Source of the DNA: Pontiella desulfatans
GTDB taxonomy: Bacteria; Verrucomicrobiota; Kiritimatiellia; Kiritimatiellales; Pontiellaceae
Direction of reading: 5' to 3'
Length of the DNA: 48,697 bases
NCBI GenBank assembly: GCA_029287275.1
Contig: JARFRL010000178.1
Coordinates: forward strand, 1-48,697
Shown here: one piece after another, positions 9,420-17,253 of the stretch
Numbering within the stretch: the stretch's first letter is position 1
Layout: every line of letters begins with the position of its first letter
Notes under the pieces: model-generated
What the model was told of the DNA's origin: nothing
Databases searched by the model: none
What the model saw: only the letters and a program-made list of their open reading frames with translations
Program-made: the position numbers and the translations under genes

Positions 9420-10789
9420 AGCCTTACCTCGAATGACGCGCGAACCCGATAGCCGAGATCTTCCTCGTCGCTATCGTCTTCGAGCTCGCCGGAAACGCGC
9501 AGCGCCGTATGTTTTGAGATATTCCATTTGCCGCGCAAAAAATAGGTGAACGCGAACGGAGAACGCTCGACGCGGGTGCCATCCAGATCAACCGTGACGT
9601 CCTCGGCGATCACCGAAAAATCCGAGAACTGGAAATAGGTGTAATCCACGTAGGCGGCGCCGGCCGAAACCTCCCAGAGCCGACCCTGCTTGTAGCGGAT
9701 GTCGCCGCTCACGCCCATGAAGCGGTCGCTTTCCTCGACGTCCCAGTATTCGAGCGCGATCGTGGCGTTGAGCGATTTGTAGGGTTCGAAAATGAAGCTC
9801 ATGTCGTAGCGTTCGTAGCCGCGGTTGGTCGCGTTGGACTCGTCGGGATAGCGCCAATAGGCGCCCGGAGAAAGGTACAGCCAGTCGAGCAGCTGACTGG
9901 TAAATCGGCCGTAGGCGGTGGTGTAGGGTTCCTGATCGCCCAGCGTTTGAACGAGCGGTGAATAGACTCGGGTGCTGGCGTCGTACTCGCCCCAGCGACG
10001 GGCGCCCAACACCGCGTCGAAAACCCGTTCGGAGAGCGACATGTAGTACAGGTCGCCGCCGCCCATGCGCACGTCGTCGTTCATGACCGAGAGGTAGGCG
10101 CGGGCGCGCACGGTCTCCGCCACTTGTTGCCGGACATCGAAGAAGAAGTGGTCGTCCGACTCACCCACGCTGTCGTCATAATACCGCGCGTAGGTTACAC
10201 GAGAGCGGTTGCCGTTCCACGGCTTTCCCACCAGCGACGCGCCGCCGAACAGATCGCCGACAATGGAGGAATAATAGCTCACCGGCTGGCCCGCGAAGAC
10301 GCGGCCGCCGAGTTGCTGGTTTTCAAACAGCATCGCCTGCAAACCATCCATCTGAATGTAGTCGGCGATGTCCACGTATTGCCGACCGGCCCGCAGGAGC
10401 GCCTTTTTCTTTTGATCATGCAGATCGACATAAAACTGAAGCAGTCGATTCCCGCCGTAGCGATCGGTGTCCTCCAAACTAATGAAGGGATCGTCGGCGT
10501 AGGACTCCCCCGCGCCGTCCAAATCGGAATGAAGCCGTCCGGAGGTGTGGAAATCCACGTGCTTGTCGGCCAGATTTCGTCCGCTCAGGATCCAATAGCC
10601 GTAGACGTCGTGATCGGAGTACGGTCCCTGCCCCCGGAAATCGTAGGTACCGCGCAGGCTCCCCGAATAGTCGGCGGTCGAGGCTTTCTTCACCGGCGCG
10701 TCCTCTTCGGCGCGCGCCGGCGCGAAAACAAAAATGAGCCCCGCGGCGATCAGCGTTCCGCGCAGGCTCGTTTGAATGGTTCGCGTCAT
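9416..10789 (-). CDS. Outer-membrane beta-barrel protein in a cytochrome operon (putative porin)
   Basis: A 457-residue protein with a clear signal peptide (MTRTIQTSLRGTLIAAGLIF, cleavage near APARA-EED), starting at the ATG at 10789 rather than the upstream 10819. The mature part has no hydrophobic helices. It consists of repeated amphipathic strands of about ten residues rich in Tyr, Arg, Asp and Gly (for example GDIRYKQGRLWEVSAGAAYV and SPFAFTYFLRGKW), typical of transmembrane beta-strands. It sits between a 9-heme secreted cytochrome and a 12-heme lipoprotein with which it shares a 4-base overlap. The best hypothesis is the barrel of a porin-cytochrome conduit. It ends in ...EVRL rather than the usual terminal Phe. 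Confidence 0.75.
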   Translation of the reverse strand: MTRTIQTSLRGTLIAAGLIFVFAPARAEEDAPVKKASTADYSGSLRGTYDFRGQGPYSDHDVYGYWILSGRNLADKHVDFHTSGRLHSDLDGAGESYADDPFISLEDTDRYGGNRLLQFYVDLHDQKKKALLRAGRQYVDIADYIQMDGLQAMLFENQQLGGRVFAGQPVSYYSSIVGDLFGGASLVGKPWNGNRSRVTYARYYDDSVGESDDHFFFDVRQQVAETVRARAYLSVMNDDVRMGGGDLYYMSLSERVFDAVLGARRWGEYDASTRVYSPLVQTLGDQEPYTTAYGRFTSQLLDWLYLSPGAYWRYPDESNATNRGYERYDMSFIFEPYKSLNATIALEYWDVEESDRFMGVSGDIRYKQGRLWEVSAGAAYVDYTYFQFSDFSVIAEDVTVDLDGTRVERSPFAFTYFLRGKWNISKHTALRVSGELEDDSDEEDLGYRVRASFEVRL

Positions 10790-10840
10790 CTCGAAGTTCC
10801 AAAGACCGGAACCGGTCAACGACCGGCTCCGGGGATTCGA

Positions 10841-13075
10841 TTAGTCTTCGATCGCGCGGTAGAACCGGTTCGTGGTACCGCGCATGGAATCCAGTTCATA
10901 GATCCAATCGCCGGTGCTCTCATGAGCCTCGCCAATGTTGGTCCACGAGCCATCGGTCAGATCGGAGGCCATCTGAATGTTGACGGTGGTTCCGGTTCCC
11001 TTCGGCATATATCCGATTTCCGCCGCGGGCAGCATGATCAGATCGCTGTTTGGCACGCTGGTGATCTCGAGCGGATCGCTGTTGCCCTGCAGTTCGACCA
11101 AGTCAGAGAAGGTGTCTCCATCCGAGTCGGCCTGCTTGGGATGGGTTCCCAGCTTCATCTCGGCCAAGTTGTTGAGCCCGTCCTCATCCCAGTCGTCCGT
11201 GCCGGACTGGCTCGTGATGTCGCCGAAGTTCTCGATTTCCCACGAGTCCACCAGACCGTCGCGGTCGACGTCGATGCCGCCGGTGAGATCGTCGATGGAG
11301 GCGCGGAGGATGGCCGCCGCGTATTTCGGGTTGTGCACCCCGTGGCTGCCGTCTTCCTCGATAAACAGGTAGTTGTACGCGCCCCGCTTCAATTCAAGGG
11401 TATTGAACTGGGAAGACATGGCATACAAATCGACCTCGGGTGATCCATAAGGCGGCAACAGCATGCCCAACTCATACATCAGATGGCCGATTTCGGTCTG
11501 CACGCCCTCGATCAAGCCATCGCGGTTGTAGTCTTCCCCGCCGAAGTCGAAGTCTTCGATCTCGCCGTGGCAGCTCGAGCAGGCCTCTGTCAGATGGATG
11601 ACCGCGTTCGTACCGTCATCGTAGGACAACGTGAAGGAGTGGCCGCCAACCTTGTTTTTGGCGTAATCCGGCAGTCCGGAAGGCGTTTCCTGCATATGGC
11701 ACTCCACACAGGAGTTCTCAACAACGGTCATATGCGTGGAGGAAGGCATTTCCTGGCCATACTCAATGGCGTTCGCCCCAGCCAGCAAATCACCCTGCGG
11801 ACCATGGTGCGGGCCAAAATACTTGCTGGCATTCCCGTATACATAGCTTTCACCGTCGCGGCGCGCCTTATGACAGGACATGCAGACCAGGCCGGCACCG
11901 CCGTCCGTGACCACATCACCGTTGCCCAACTCAACACTCTCGATGGCGCGTGTTTGATGAACGCCGTTGCCCGGACCATGCGGATCGTGGCAGGCCGCGC
12001 AAGTGATGCCTTCCTTGAAGTCGGCCCGCACCGCGACGAACTCGCCGTCCTCGTTCATGCCGGGATCGTTTTCGTCGATGAATCCCGCGGTGGTGTGACA
12101 GGCGGCGCAGGAACCCGAGCGATCCACTTCCGTGCGACCATGCAACGAGGTGCCCCATTCGAAATTTTTCACGTGGTGCGCGACCGCGTCGTGGCACTGG
12201 CCGCAATTGCCCGCGCTCACGCTGATGGAGATCTTGGAGGGATCACCACCCGTGCGCATGTGTTCCTGCGCGGGGCCATGGCAGTTTTCGCACTGCACGT
12301 TGGATTTATTCTGTAGCTCGACCGGCATATCGTCCCAGTTGTTGGTGGCCAACGGCGGGAAGGTCCAACCGAGTTCGGTGGCAATATCGTCGAACCCGTC
12401 ATTAACCGCGCCGGGCGTCGTGTCGTAACCGACCGAGTGGCACTTGATGCAAAAAGAGCGGAAATGGCCTGTCGGATCGTTGATGCTATCCTTCAGCGCC
12501 GCGGAATGGTGCGTCATGTTGAAGTCGTCCTGCTTGCTGGCATGACATAGCGAACAGGCGGAATTCTGACCGATGAAGACCGAACCGACCACTTCGAGCG
12601 TGGCGTCAAGCGTTCCGTTGGTGGTCACGGCTTGCGCTGAAATATAATACGTTCCTTTTACATCGGGAACAATCACGGCGCGATCAATCACGTCGAAAGC
12701 AACCCGATCCACGGAGTCGTAGGTCGGCATGCTCGAGGGCAATGGACTGTTCGTGATGGTCGCGGTGGAGTTTAAGATGGGCTCATCATCCAAATCCAGC
12801 ACTTGATCCAAGTTCCAGACGGCCTGCGTCACGACCGTGCCGGCTTTAACCATCAGCTCGAGATAGACCGGCTGGCCGAGTCCCACGACCGGAGCTCCTC
12901 CGGACGTTTGCGTGGCGCCATCCAGACCATAATCCAGAATTTCCTGCGGCGTGAGCGGCCGAGAGTTGATTTTGACATCCTGCGCCCGAACCTCGGTCGC
13001 GTGTAAGCCAAGGAGGATGGTCGCCGCCATCATGATTCCCCAAGCCCCGAATTTGCTTTTGCTTCGCTTCTTCAT
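10841..13075 (-). CDS. Secreted nonaheme cytochrome with calcium-binding repeats
   Basis: A 744-residue exported protein (signal peptide ending near EVRA-QD) with a strong GGAGG five bases before the ATG. After an N-terminal beta-rich region (about 35-165) come nine CXXCH sites between about residues 170 and 510 (CSLCH, CIKCH, CENCH, CGQCH, CAACH twice, CMSCH, CVECH, CSSCH). Then come Asp-rich thrombospondin-type-3/EF-hand-like repeats (DVDRDGLVDSWE, DWDEDGLNN, DSDGDTFSD; about 600-660) and a tail ending TNRFYRAIED. It is encoded directly upstream of the barrel gene. A surface or periplasmic electron-transfer role is likely. The calcium repeats and tail suggest a surface or extracellular location, but that is inferred. 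Confidence 0.85.
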   Translation of the reverse strand: MKKRSKSKFGAWGIMMAATILLGLHATEVRAQDVKINSRPLTPQEILDYGLDGATQTSGGAPVVGLGQPVYLELMVKAGTVVTQAVWNLDQVLDLDDEPILNSTATITNSPLPSSMPTYDSVDRVAFDVIDRAVIVPDVKGTYYISAQAVTTNGTLDATLEVVGSVFIGQNSACSLCHASKQDDFNMTHHSAALKDSINDPTGHFRSFCIKCHSVGYDTTPGAVNDGFDDIATELGWTFPPLATNNWDDMPVELQNKSNVQCENCHGPAQEHMRTGGDPSKISISVSAGNCGQCHDAVAHHVKNFEWGTSLHGRTEVDRSGSCAACHTTAGFIDENDPGMNEDGEFVAVRADFKEGITCAACHDPHGPGNGVHQTRAIESVELGNGDVVTDGGAGLVCMSCHKARRDGESYVYGNASKYFGPHHGPQGDLLAGANAIEYGQEMPSSTHMTVVENSCVECHMQETPSGLPDYAKNKVGGHSFTLSYDDGTNAVIHLTEACSSCHGEIEDFDFGGEDYNRDGLIEGVQTEIGHLMYELGMLLPPYGSPEVDLYAMSSQFNTLELKRGAYNYLFIEEDGSHGVHNPKYAAAILRASIDDLTGGIDVDRDGLVDSWEIENFGDITSQSGTDDWDEDGLNNLAEMKLGTHPKQADSDGDTFSDLVELQGNSDPLEITSVPNSDLIMLPAAEIGYMPKGTGTTVNIQMASDLTDGSWTNIGEAHESTGDWIYELDSMRGTTNRFYRAIED

Positions 13076-13087
13076 TTTGACCTCCGT

Positions 13088-13102
13088 GGCTGACTTTCAG
13101 CC
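13088..13102 (-). other. Small hairpin before the nonaheme cytochrome gene
   Basis: GGCTGA and TCAGCC flank a 3-base loop in the 66-base gap between hemA and the nonaheme cytochrome gene, just upstream of that gene's GGAGG. It has no T-run and so is unlikely to be a terminator. It could shape mRNA processing or relative expression within the operon. Confidence 0.3.
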
Positions 13103-13141
13103 GATCATTAACAACCTACCCTGTCCCTCTTTTTTCCAAAA

Positions 13142-14236
13142 TCAGCTGGCGACCGCGATCGCGGCCTTCGCGCGCGTCTTGTTTCCCGCCGCCCGCCGGC
13201 GCCGGAACTGTTCGAGCAGATTCTCGATTTCCCGCGTGATGATCGCCTCGCAGCGTTCCAAATCGTTTTCCCAGCGGCCCAACGTCTGGTTCACGGACGA
13301 TTCGAGCGCGTCGATATCGCGCAGATGCACGCCCTCGATCAGGCCAACCTCCGGATCCACGTCGCGGGGAACCGCGATGTCAATAATAACCAAAGGCTGG
13401 TCCGGCCGGGCTCGCATGACCGCCTCGACCGCTTCGCGCTGGATCACCGTCTGGGAACTTCCGGTGGAACTGATGACCACGTCGGCGTCGGCCATGGCGG
13501 CGAACATTTCGGAGAACGGCACCGCGGAACCCTTGAACTCGGTGGCGAGCGACTCCGCGCGCTCGAGCGAACGATTGGCCACCACCACGTCGCACTCCCC
13601 CTTTTTCCGAAGGTGGAGCAAACAGCAGGCCGCCATTTCGCCGGCCCCGATCATGAGGACCGAATGTTTCTTCAGTCCGCCGGAACCAAGCGCTTCTTTG
13701 GCGAGCGCGACGGCCTCGCCGCCAACGGAGCGCGCGCCGCGGCCGATTGAGGTTTTTGCGCGAACGGCTTTCGCGGTCCGCAACGCGGTCTGGAAGACAC
13801 TGTTCAGTACTTTCCCAACCAGCTTCGCTTCGCGGGCCGCCTCGTAGGCGTCCTTCACCTGACCGGTGATTTGGGTTTCGCCCAACACCATGGAATCCAG
13901 GCTGCTGGCGACTTTAAAAAGGTGTTTCAGGGCGTCGAGCCCGCAATGGCGGTAGACGTGCGAGGACAGGCTCGGCATTTCGCGGACGAGGCATCCGAAA
14001 ATCGCCTCCAGGTCCGGGTTCCCGCCTTTGGCGACCACGCCGTAGATCTCCACGCGATTGCAGGTCCACAGCACGACCACCTCGGAAAGCCCGGCTTTGA
14101 GTTTGAGAAGGCGGCTTACTTCGATCCGATCCGGATGGGCGATCGCCATGCGTTCTCGAACATGCACCGGAGCCGTGCGGTAGTTGACTCCCGCAACAAA
14201 GAAACCGCTATCCAAGGCATGTTTCGAAGTATTCAT
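13142..14236 (-). CDS. hemA: Glutamyl-tRNA reductase
   Basis: A 364-residue GluTR, the NADPH enzyme that reduces glutamyl-tRNA to glutamate-1-semialdehyde, the committed step of C5-pathway heme synthesis. The catalytic Cys59 lies in WTCNRVEIY. The GETQITGQVKDAY segment, the Rossmann motif GAGEMA and the IDIAVPRDVDPEVG motif are all intact. It is shorter than the usual 410-450 residues because the C-terminal dimerisation region is reduced. Its place between two multiheme cytochrome genes suggests heme production is co-regulated with cytochrome production. A second GluTR domain, fused to a siroheme domain, is encoded at 26834-28330. Confidence 0.95.
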   Translation of the reverse strand: MNTSKHALDSGFFVAGVNYRTAPVHVRERMAIAHPDRIEVSRLLKLKAGLSEVVVLWTCNRVEIYGVVAKGGNPDLEAIFGCLVREMPSLSSHVYRHCGLDALKHLFKVASSLDSMVLGETQITGQVKDAYEAAREAKLVGKVLNSVFQTALRTAKAVRAKTSIGRGARSVGGEAVALAKEALGSGGLKKHSVLMIGAGEMAACCLLHLRKKGECDVVVANRSLERAESLATEFKGSAVPFSEMFAAMADADVVISSTGSSQTVIQREAVEAVMRARPDQPLVIIDIAVPRDVDPEVGLIEGVHLRDIDALESSVNQTLGRWENDLERCEAIITREIENLLEQFRRRRAAGNKTRAKAAIAVAS

Positions 14237-14251
14237 CGTATTATAACCGGA

Positions 14252-14824
14252 TCATTCGGCAGGTCGCTCGTGTTTGATCTTTTCGTAGGCCTGCGCGACG
14301 TCAAATCCTGTTTTCGTTCCGTCCGGCAAGGTGTAGCGGTTCGGATCCCAAGTTGGGCCGGAGTCGTTGTGGCAGAGCACGCAGCTCTTTTCCTTGGCGG
14401 GATAGATCATGCCGCCGGCGATGGACAACTCGCGGCTTTCCATGGTGGATTTCTTTTTGTAGTCGGCTCCGGGGCCATGGCAGGACTCGCAGGACACGCC
14501 GTCTTCAACCGCGACCGCTTCGCTCTGGAGCGTTTCCGTGAAGAAATAGGCGGTGGAGTGGCATTTCAGGCATTGGCCGCTCGTCCGCGGATCGTCGATA
14601 CCCAGCTTCGCGCCGACGGCTTTGGCTTCTTCGCCCGCCAGTATTTCGTAGGCCTTGGCGTGATTCTTTGACATCCAAACGCCATATTGATCGCCCTTGT
14701 CGGCCTTCTTGTGGCACATCGCGCACCTCTTGGTGCCGATCAGTTTGGCGGGATCGCCCGATTGACTCCATCCGGAGGCGATGAACGCGAAGGTTAGCGA
14801 AATACTCAGCATTAATGTCTTCAT
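14252..14824 (-). CDS. Tetraheme cytochrome c554-like protein
   Basis: A 190-residue exported protein starting at the ATG at 14824, with GAGGTGG about 9 bases before it and a signal peptide (MKTLMLSISLTFAFIASGWS). Four CXXCH motifs (CAMCH, CLKCH, CESCH, CVLCH) and the spacing around VSCESCHGPGADY match the cytochrome c554/c-prime family, which includes small periplasmic electron carriers. It is the first gene of the minus-strand cytochrome operon and lies 15 bases from hemA. A periplasmic shuttle role between inner-membrane oxidoreductases and the outer-membrane module is plausible but inferred. Confidence 0.88.
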   Translation of the reverse strand: MKTLMLSISLTFAFIASGWSQSGDPAKLIGTKRCAMCHKKADKGDQYGVWMSKNHAKAYEILAGEEAKAVGAKLGIDDPRTSGQCLKCHSTAYFFTETLQSEAVAVEDGVSCESCHGPGADYKKKSTMESRELSIAGGMIYPAKEKSCVLCHNDSGPTWDPNRYTLPDGTKTGFDVAQAYEKIKHERPAE

Positions 14825-15011
14825 ATCTAATTTCCACCTCGTTAACCCATCCAGCCGAACCAAACCTACCTGATTGCGATGGTCACATTTAAATCATCAC
14901 ATCGACCCTGTTGCCAGAATAAAAGACCCAGACCTCTAATTTGTATTTAGTCTATTTAACCTAGGAGTAGAACAAAAGATGAGGAGGAGGCAAGGCGTGA
15001 ATCAATAAATG

Positions 15012-15038
15012 CATATAGTTGTTCTTTAGTACTATATG
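15012..15038. promoter_or_regulatory. Candidate operator: 8-base inverted repeat near Rrf2 gene
   Basis: CATATAGT and ACTATATG form a perfect 8-base dyad around an 11-base spacer. It lies in the AT-rich gap (14825-15093) between the Rrf2-type regulator and the minus-strand cytochrome operon. Rrf2 dimers bind AT-rich dyads of about this length, so the neighbour is a natural candidate. A second hairpin (TCGCCC/GGGCGA, 15045-15062) lies closer to the regulator's stop and lacks a T-run. No protein has been shown to bind here. Confidence 0.4.
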
Positions 15039-15093
15039 GAATATTCGCCCATTTCAGGGCGACGAAAAGCGGCCGGATTCACACTCCGGGCGC

Positions 15094-15531
15094 TTAGCCG
15101 TTAGAATGAAGCGCGGCCGGATGGTTTTTTTGAGTTTCAAGCACGTCCGAAAGCTTGACGCGCTCCAGCTCCCGCTTGATCTGTTCACGGTTTTTTATCC
15201 AGAATTTGTGCGCGGGGCATTCGTACTCGTTGCCACAGGAGTCCAAACCAAACAAACAATTACCCAGAAACGCGTCGCCTTCCAGCGCGACGCTGATATC
15301 CAGCAGGCTGATCAACTTCGCGGGGCGAGCCAGCCAAACGCCCCCTCCCGCGCCGCGTTTGGATTCGATAATCCCCGTGTTATTAAGCTTTTTGACAATT
15401 TTCGCCAAATAGGGCCGGGGAACGCCGGAACACTCCGCCAAGTCCTTGACGCTCACCGGCGGGCTCGCGTGACCGGCCAGACACGTCAAGGCCCGAACCG
15501 CGTGGCCGGTGGTCTGGGATAGTGACATCAT
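15094..15531 (-). CDS. Rrf2-family transcriptional regulator with three-Cys cluster
   Basis: A 145-residue Rrf2/IscR/NsrR-family repressor. The N-terminal winged helix (SQTTGHAVRALTCLAGHASP, then VSVKDLAECSGVPRPYLAKI) is followed by GAGGGVWLARP and three cysteines in CLFGLDSCGNEYEC (spacing x6 and x5). These are in the position that ligates a [2Fe-2S] or [4Fe-4S] cluster in IscR and NsrR. It probably senses redox state, NO or Fe-S status. The ATG at 15531 has AAGGAG seven bases upstream. Lying between the two divergent cytochrome operons, it is the best local candidate to control them. Confidence 0.92.
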   Translation of the reverse strand: MMSLSQTTGHAVRALTCLAGHASPPVSVKDLAECSGVPRPYLAKIVKKLNNTGIIESKRGAGGGVWLARPAKLISLLDISVALEGDAFLGNCLFGLDSCGNEYECPAHKFWIKNREQIKRELERVKLSDVLETQKNHPAALHSNG

Positions 15532-15768
15532 ATCGTAGCTCCTTCTTCAAGTCTCGCTAAGCGCAAGGTATCATGCCTGGCCGGGCGCGCCAAGATTTAA
15601 TAGAAGACATTAATATCTACAATCTATTCGGACATGGTTTAAACAAACCCCGCGGTCTCTATTCTCCTTGACTATAGCTATCTCCCTACTCATCTTTCAT
15701 GAGAACCATCCACGAAACAGTCTTAACGTGAACGAGATATCCACACTAGGCCAAATGCTGGAGAGCAC

Positions 15769-17253
15769 ATGACCCAACCCTTGGAGAGGCGGAACTTGAC
15801 GCACAACCTCATCAGCCTGCTTGGCATGGTGATGGCCGCGTTCGGATTCATCGTTGGCGCCACGCTGATTTATGTCGATATGCAACACCACTTCGACAAT
15901 CCCTACACCGGCCTGTTCACCTACCTGGTCGTACCCGCCATCCTCGCGGGCGGACTGCTGCTCATTCTGATTGGCGCCATCGTGGAAAAAAAACGGCGCG
16001 CGCGCCAAGGAACCGAGACCTCGCGCCTCCCGGTCATCAACCTCAACGAGACGCGGCAATTCAGGGTCTTTCTGGCCGTCGTCGTCACGACCTTGCTGTT
16101 CATCGCGATCAGCGTGGTCGGCGGATACCGCGCCTACCACTTCACCGAGTCGGTCGAATTCTGCGGAAAAACCTGCCATAGCGTCATGAAGCCGGAATAC
16201 ACGGCCTATCAGAATTCCCCGCACGCCAACGCGGGCTGCACCAAATGCCATATCGGTCCGGGCGCGGACTTTTTCGTGAAGGCCAAAATCAACGGCCTTT
16301 ACCAAGTCTATTCCACGATGTTCAACAAATACAACCGGCCCATCCCCGCGCCGGTGCACAACCTGCGGCCCGCCAAGGAAACCTGCTACACCTGCCACTG
16401 GCCCGAAAAGTTTTTCGGCGCGACCGAGCTCAAACGCACCTACTTCCGCGCCGACGAAGAGAACAGCCCTTGGACCATTCAGATGCTCATGAACGTGGGC
16501 GGAGGAAACGCGTCCAAAAACGGCGCCAAAGGCATTCACTGGCACATGGCGTCCGACGTGAAAATCGAATACATCGCGGCCGACGAGAAACGGCTGGAGA
16601 TCCCCTGGGTGCGCTTGACCGGCGCGGACGGCGTTCCGACCGTCTTCCAAACCGCCGGCGAAGAACTCACGGACGAACAGGTCGCGGCCGCGGAAATCCG
16701 GACCATGGACTGCATCGACTGCCACAACCGGCCCACCCACCAATTCCACTCGCCGGAACGCGCGCTGAACGACGCGCTCACCAGCGGAGAGCTCGATTCC
16801 GCGCTGCCGGAAATCAAGCTCAACGGCATCGACGTGCTGACGGGTGAATACGAAACCGAAGGCGAAGCCCTTAGGGCGATCGACGCCAAGCTGACCGCCG
16901 CCTATCCCGACGCGGGCGAGGCGCTGGAAAAGGCCATCTCCGCCATCCAAACCATCTACGCGCGGAATATTTTCCCCGAAATGAAAGTCAGCTGGGAGGG
17001 CTACCCCGACCACATCGGCCACATGATCACGCCGGGTTGCTTCCGCTGTCACAACGGGGATCATGAAAACGAGCAAGGCCGCGTCATTACCCGCGATTGC
17101 GCCTCGTGCCACAGCATCATCGCCCAAGGACCGGGCGTGGACGTCACGAGCGTCAACACGGGAGGGCTGGAATTTAAACACCCTGAGGACATCGATGAAG
17201 AATGGAAAGAAACCCGCTGCGATGACTGCCACACCGGTGTCCCCGTCATGTAA
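15769..17253 (+). CDS. ImcH/NapC-like heptaheme quinol-oxidising cytochrome
   Basis: A 494-residue inner-membrane protein with three hydrophobic segments (about 12-35, 48-70, 100-122) and seven heme motifs between residues 132 and 488. The first is CX3CH (CGKTCH, Cys132, followed by SVM as in NapC/NrfH heme 1); the others are CTKCH, CYTCH, CIDCH, CFRCH, CASCH and CDDCH. Three membrane segments plus seven hemes in a NapC/NirT-type protein is the layout of Geobacter ImcH, a quinol dehydrogenase for high-potential extracellular acceptors. GGAG lies five bases before the ATG. It overlaps the start of the next gene, so the two may work as alternatives or partners at the menaquinol pool. Confidence 0.85.
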   Translation: MTQPLERRNLTHNLISLLGMVMAAFGFIVGATLIYVDMQHHFDNPYTGLFTYLVVPAILAGGLLLILIGAIVEKKRRARQGTETSRLPVINLNETRQFRVFLAVVVTTLLFIAISVVGGYRAYHFTESVEFCGKTCHSVMKPEYTAYQNSPHANAGCTKCHIGPGADFFVKAKINGLYQVYSTMFNKYNRPIPAPVHNLRPAKETCYTCHWPEKFFGATELKRTYFRADEENSPWTIQMLMNVGGGNASKNGAKGIHWHMASDVKIEYIAADEKRLEIPWVRLTGADGVPTVFQTAGEELTDEQVAAAEIRTMDCIDCHNRPTHQFHSPERALNDALTSGELDSALPEIKLNGIDVLTGEYETEGEALRAIDAKLTAAYPDAGEALEKAISAIQTIYARNIFPEMKVSWEGYPDHIGHMITPGCFRCHNGDHENEQGRVITRDCASCHSIIAQGPGVDVTSVNTGGLEFKHPEDIDEEWKETRCDDCHTGVPVM

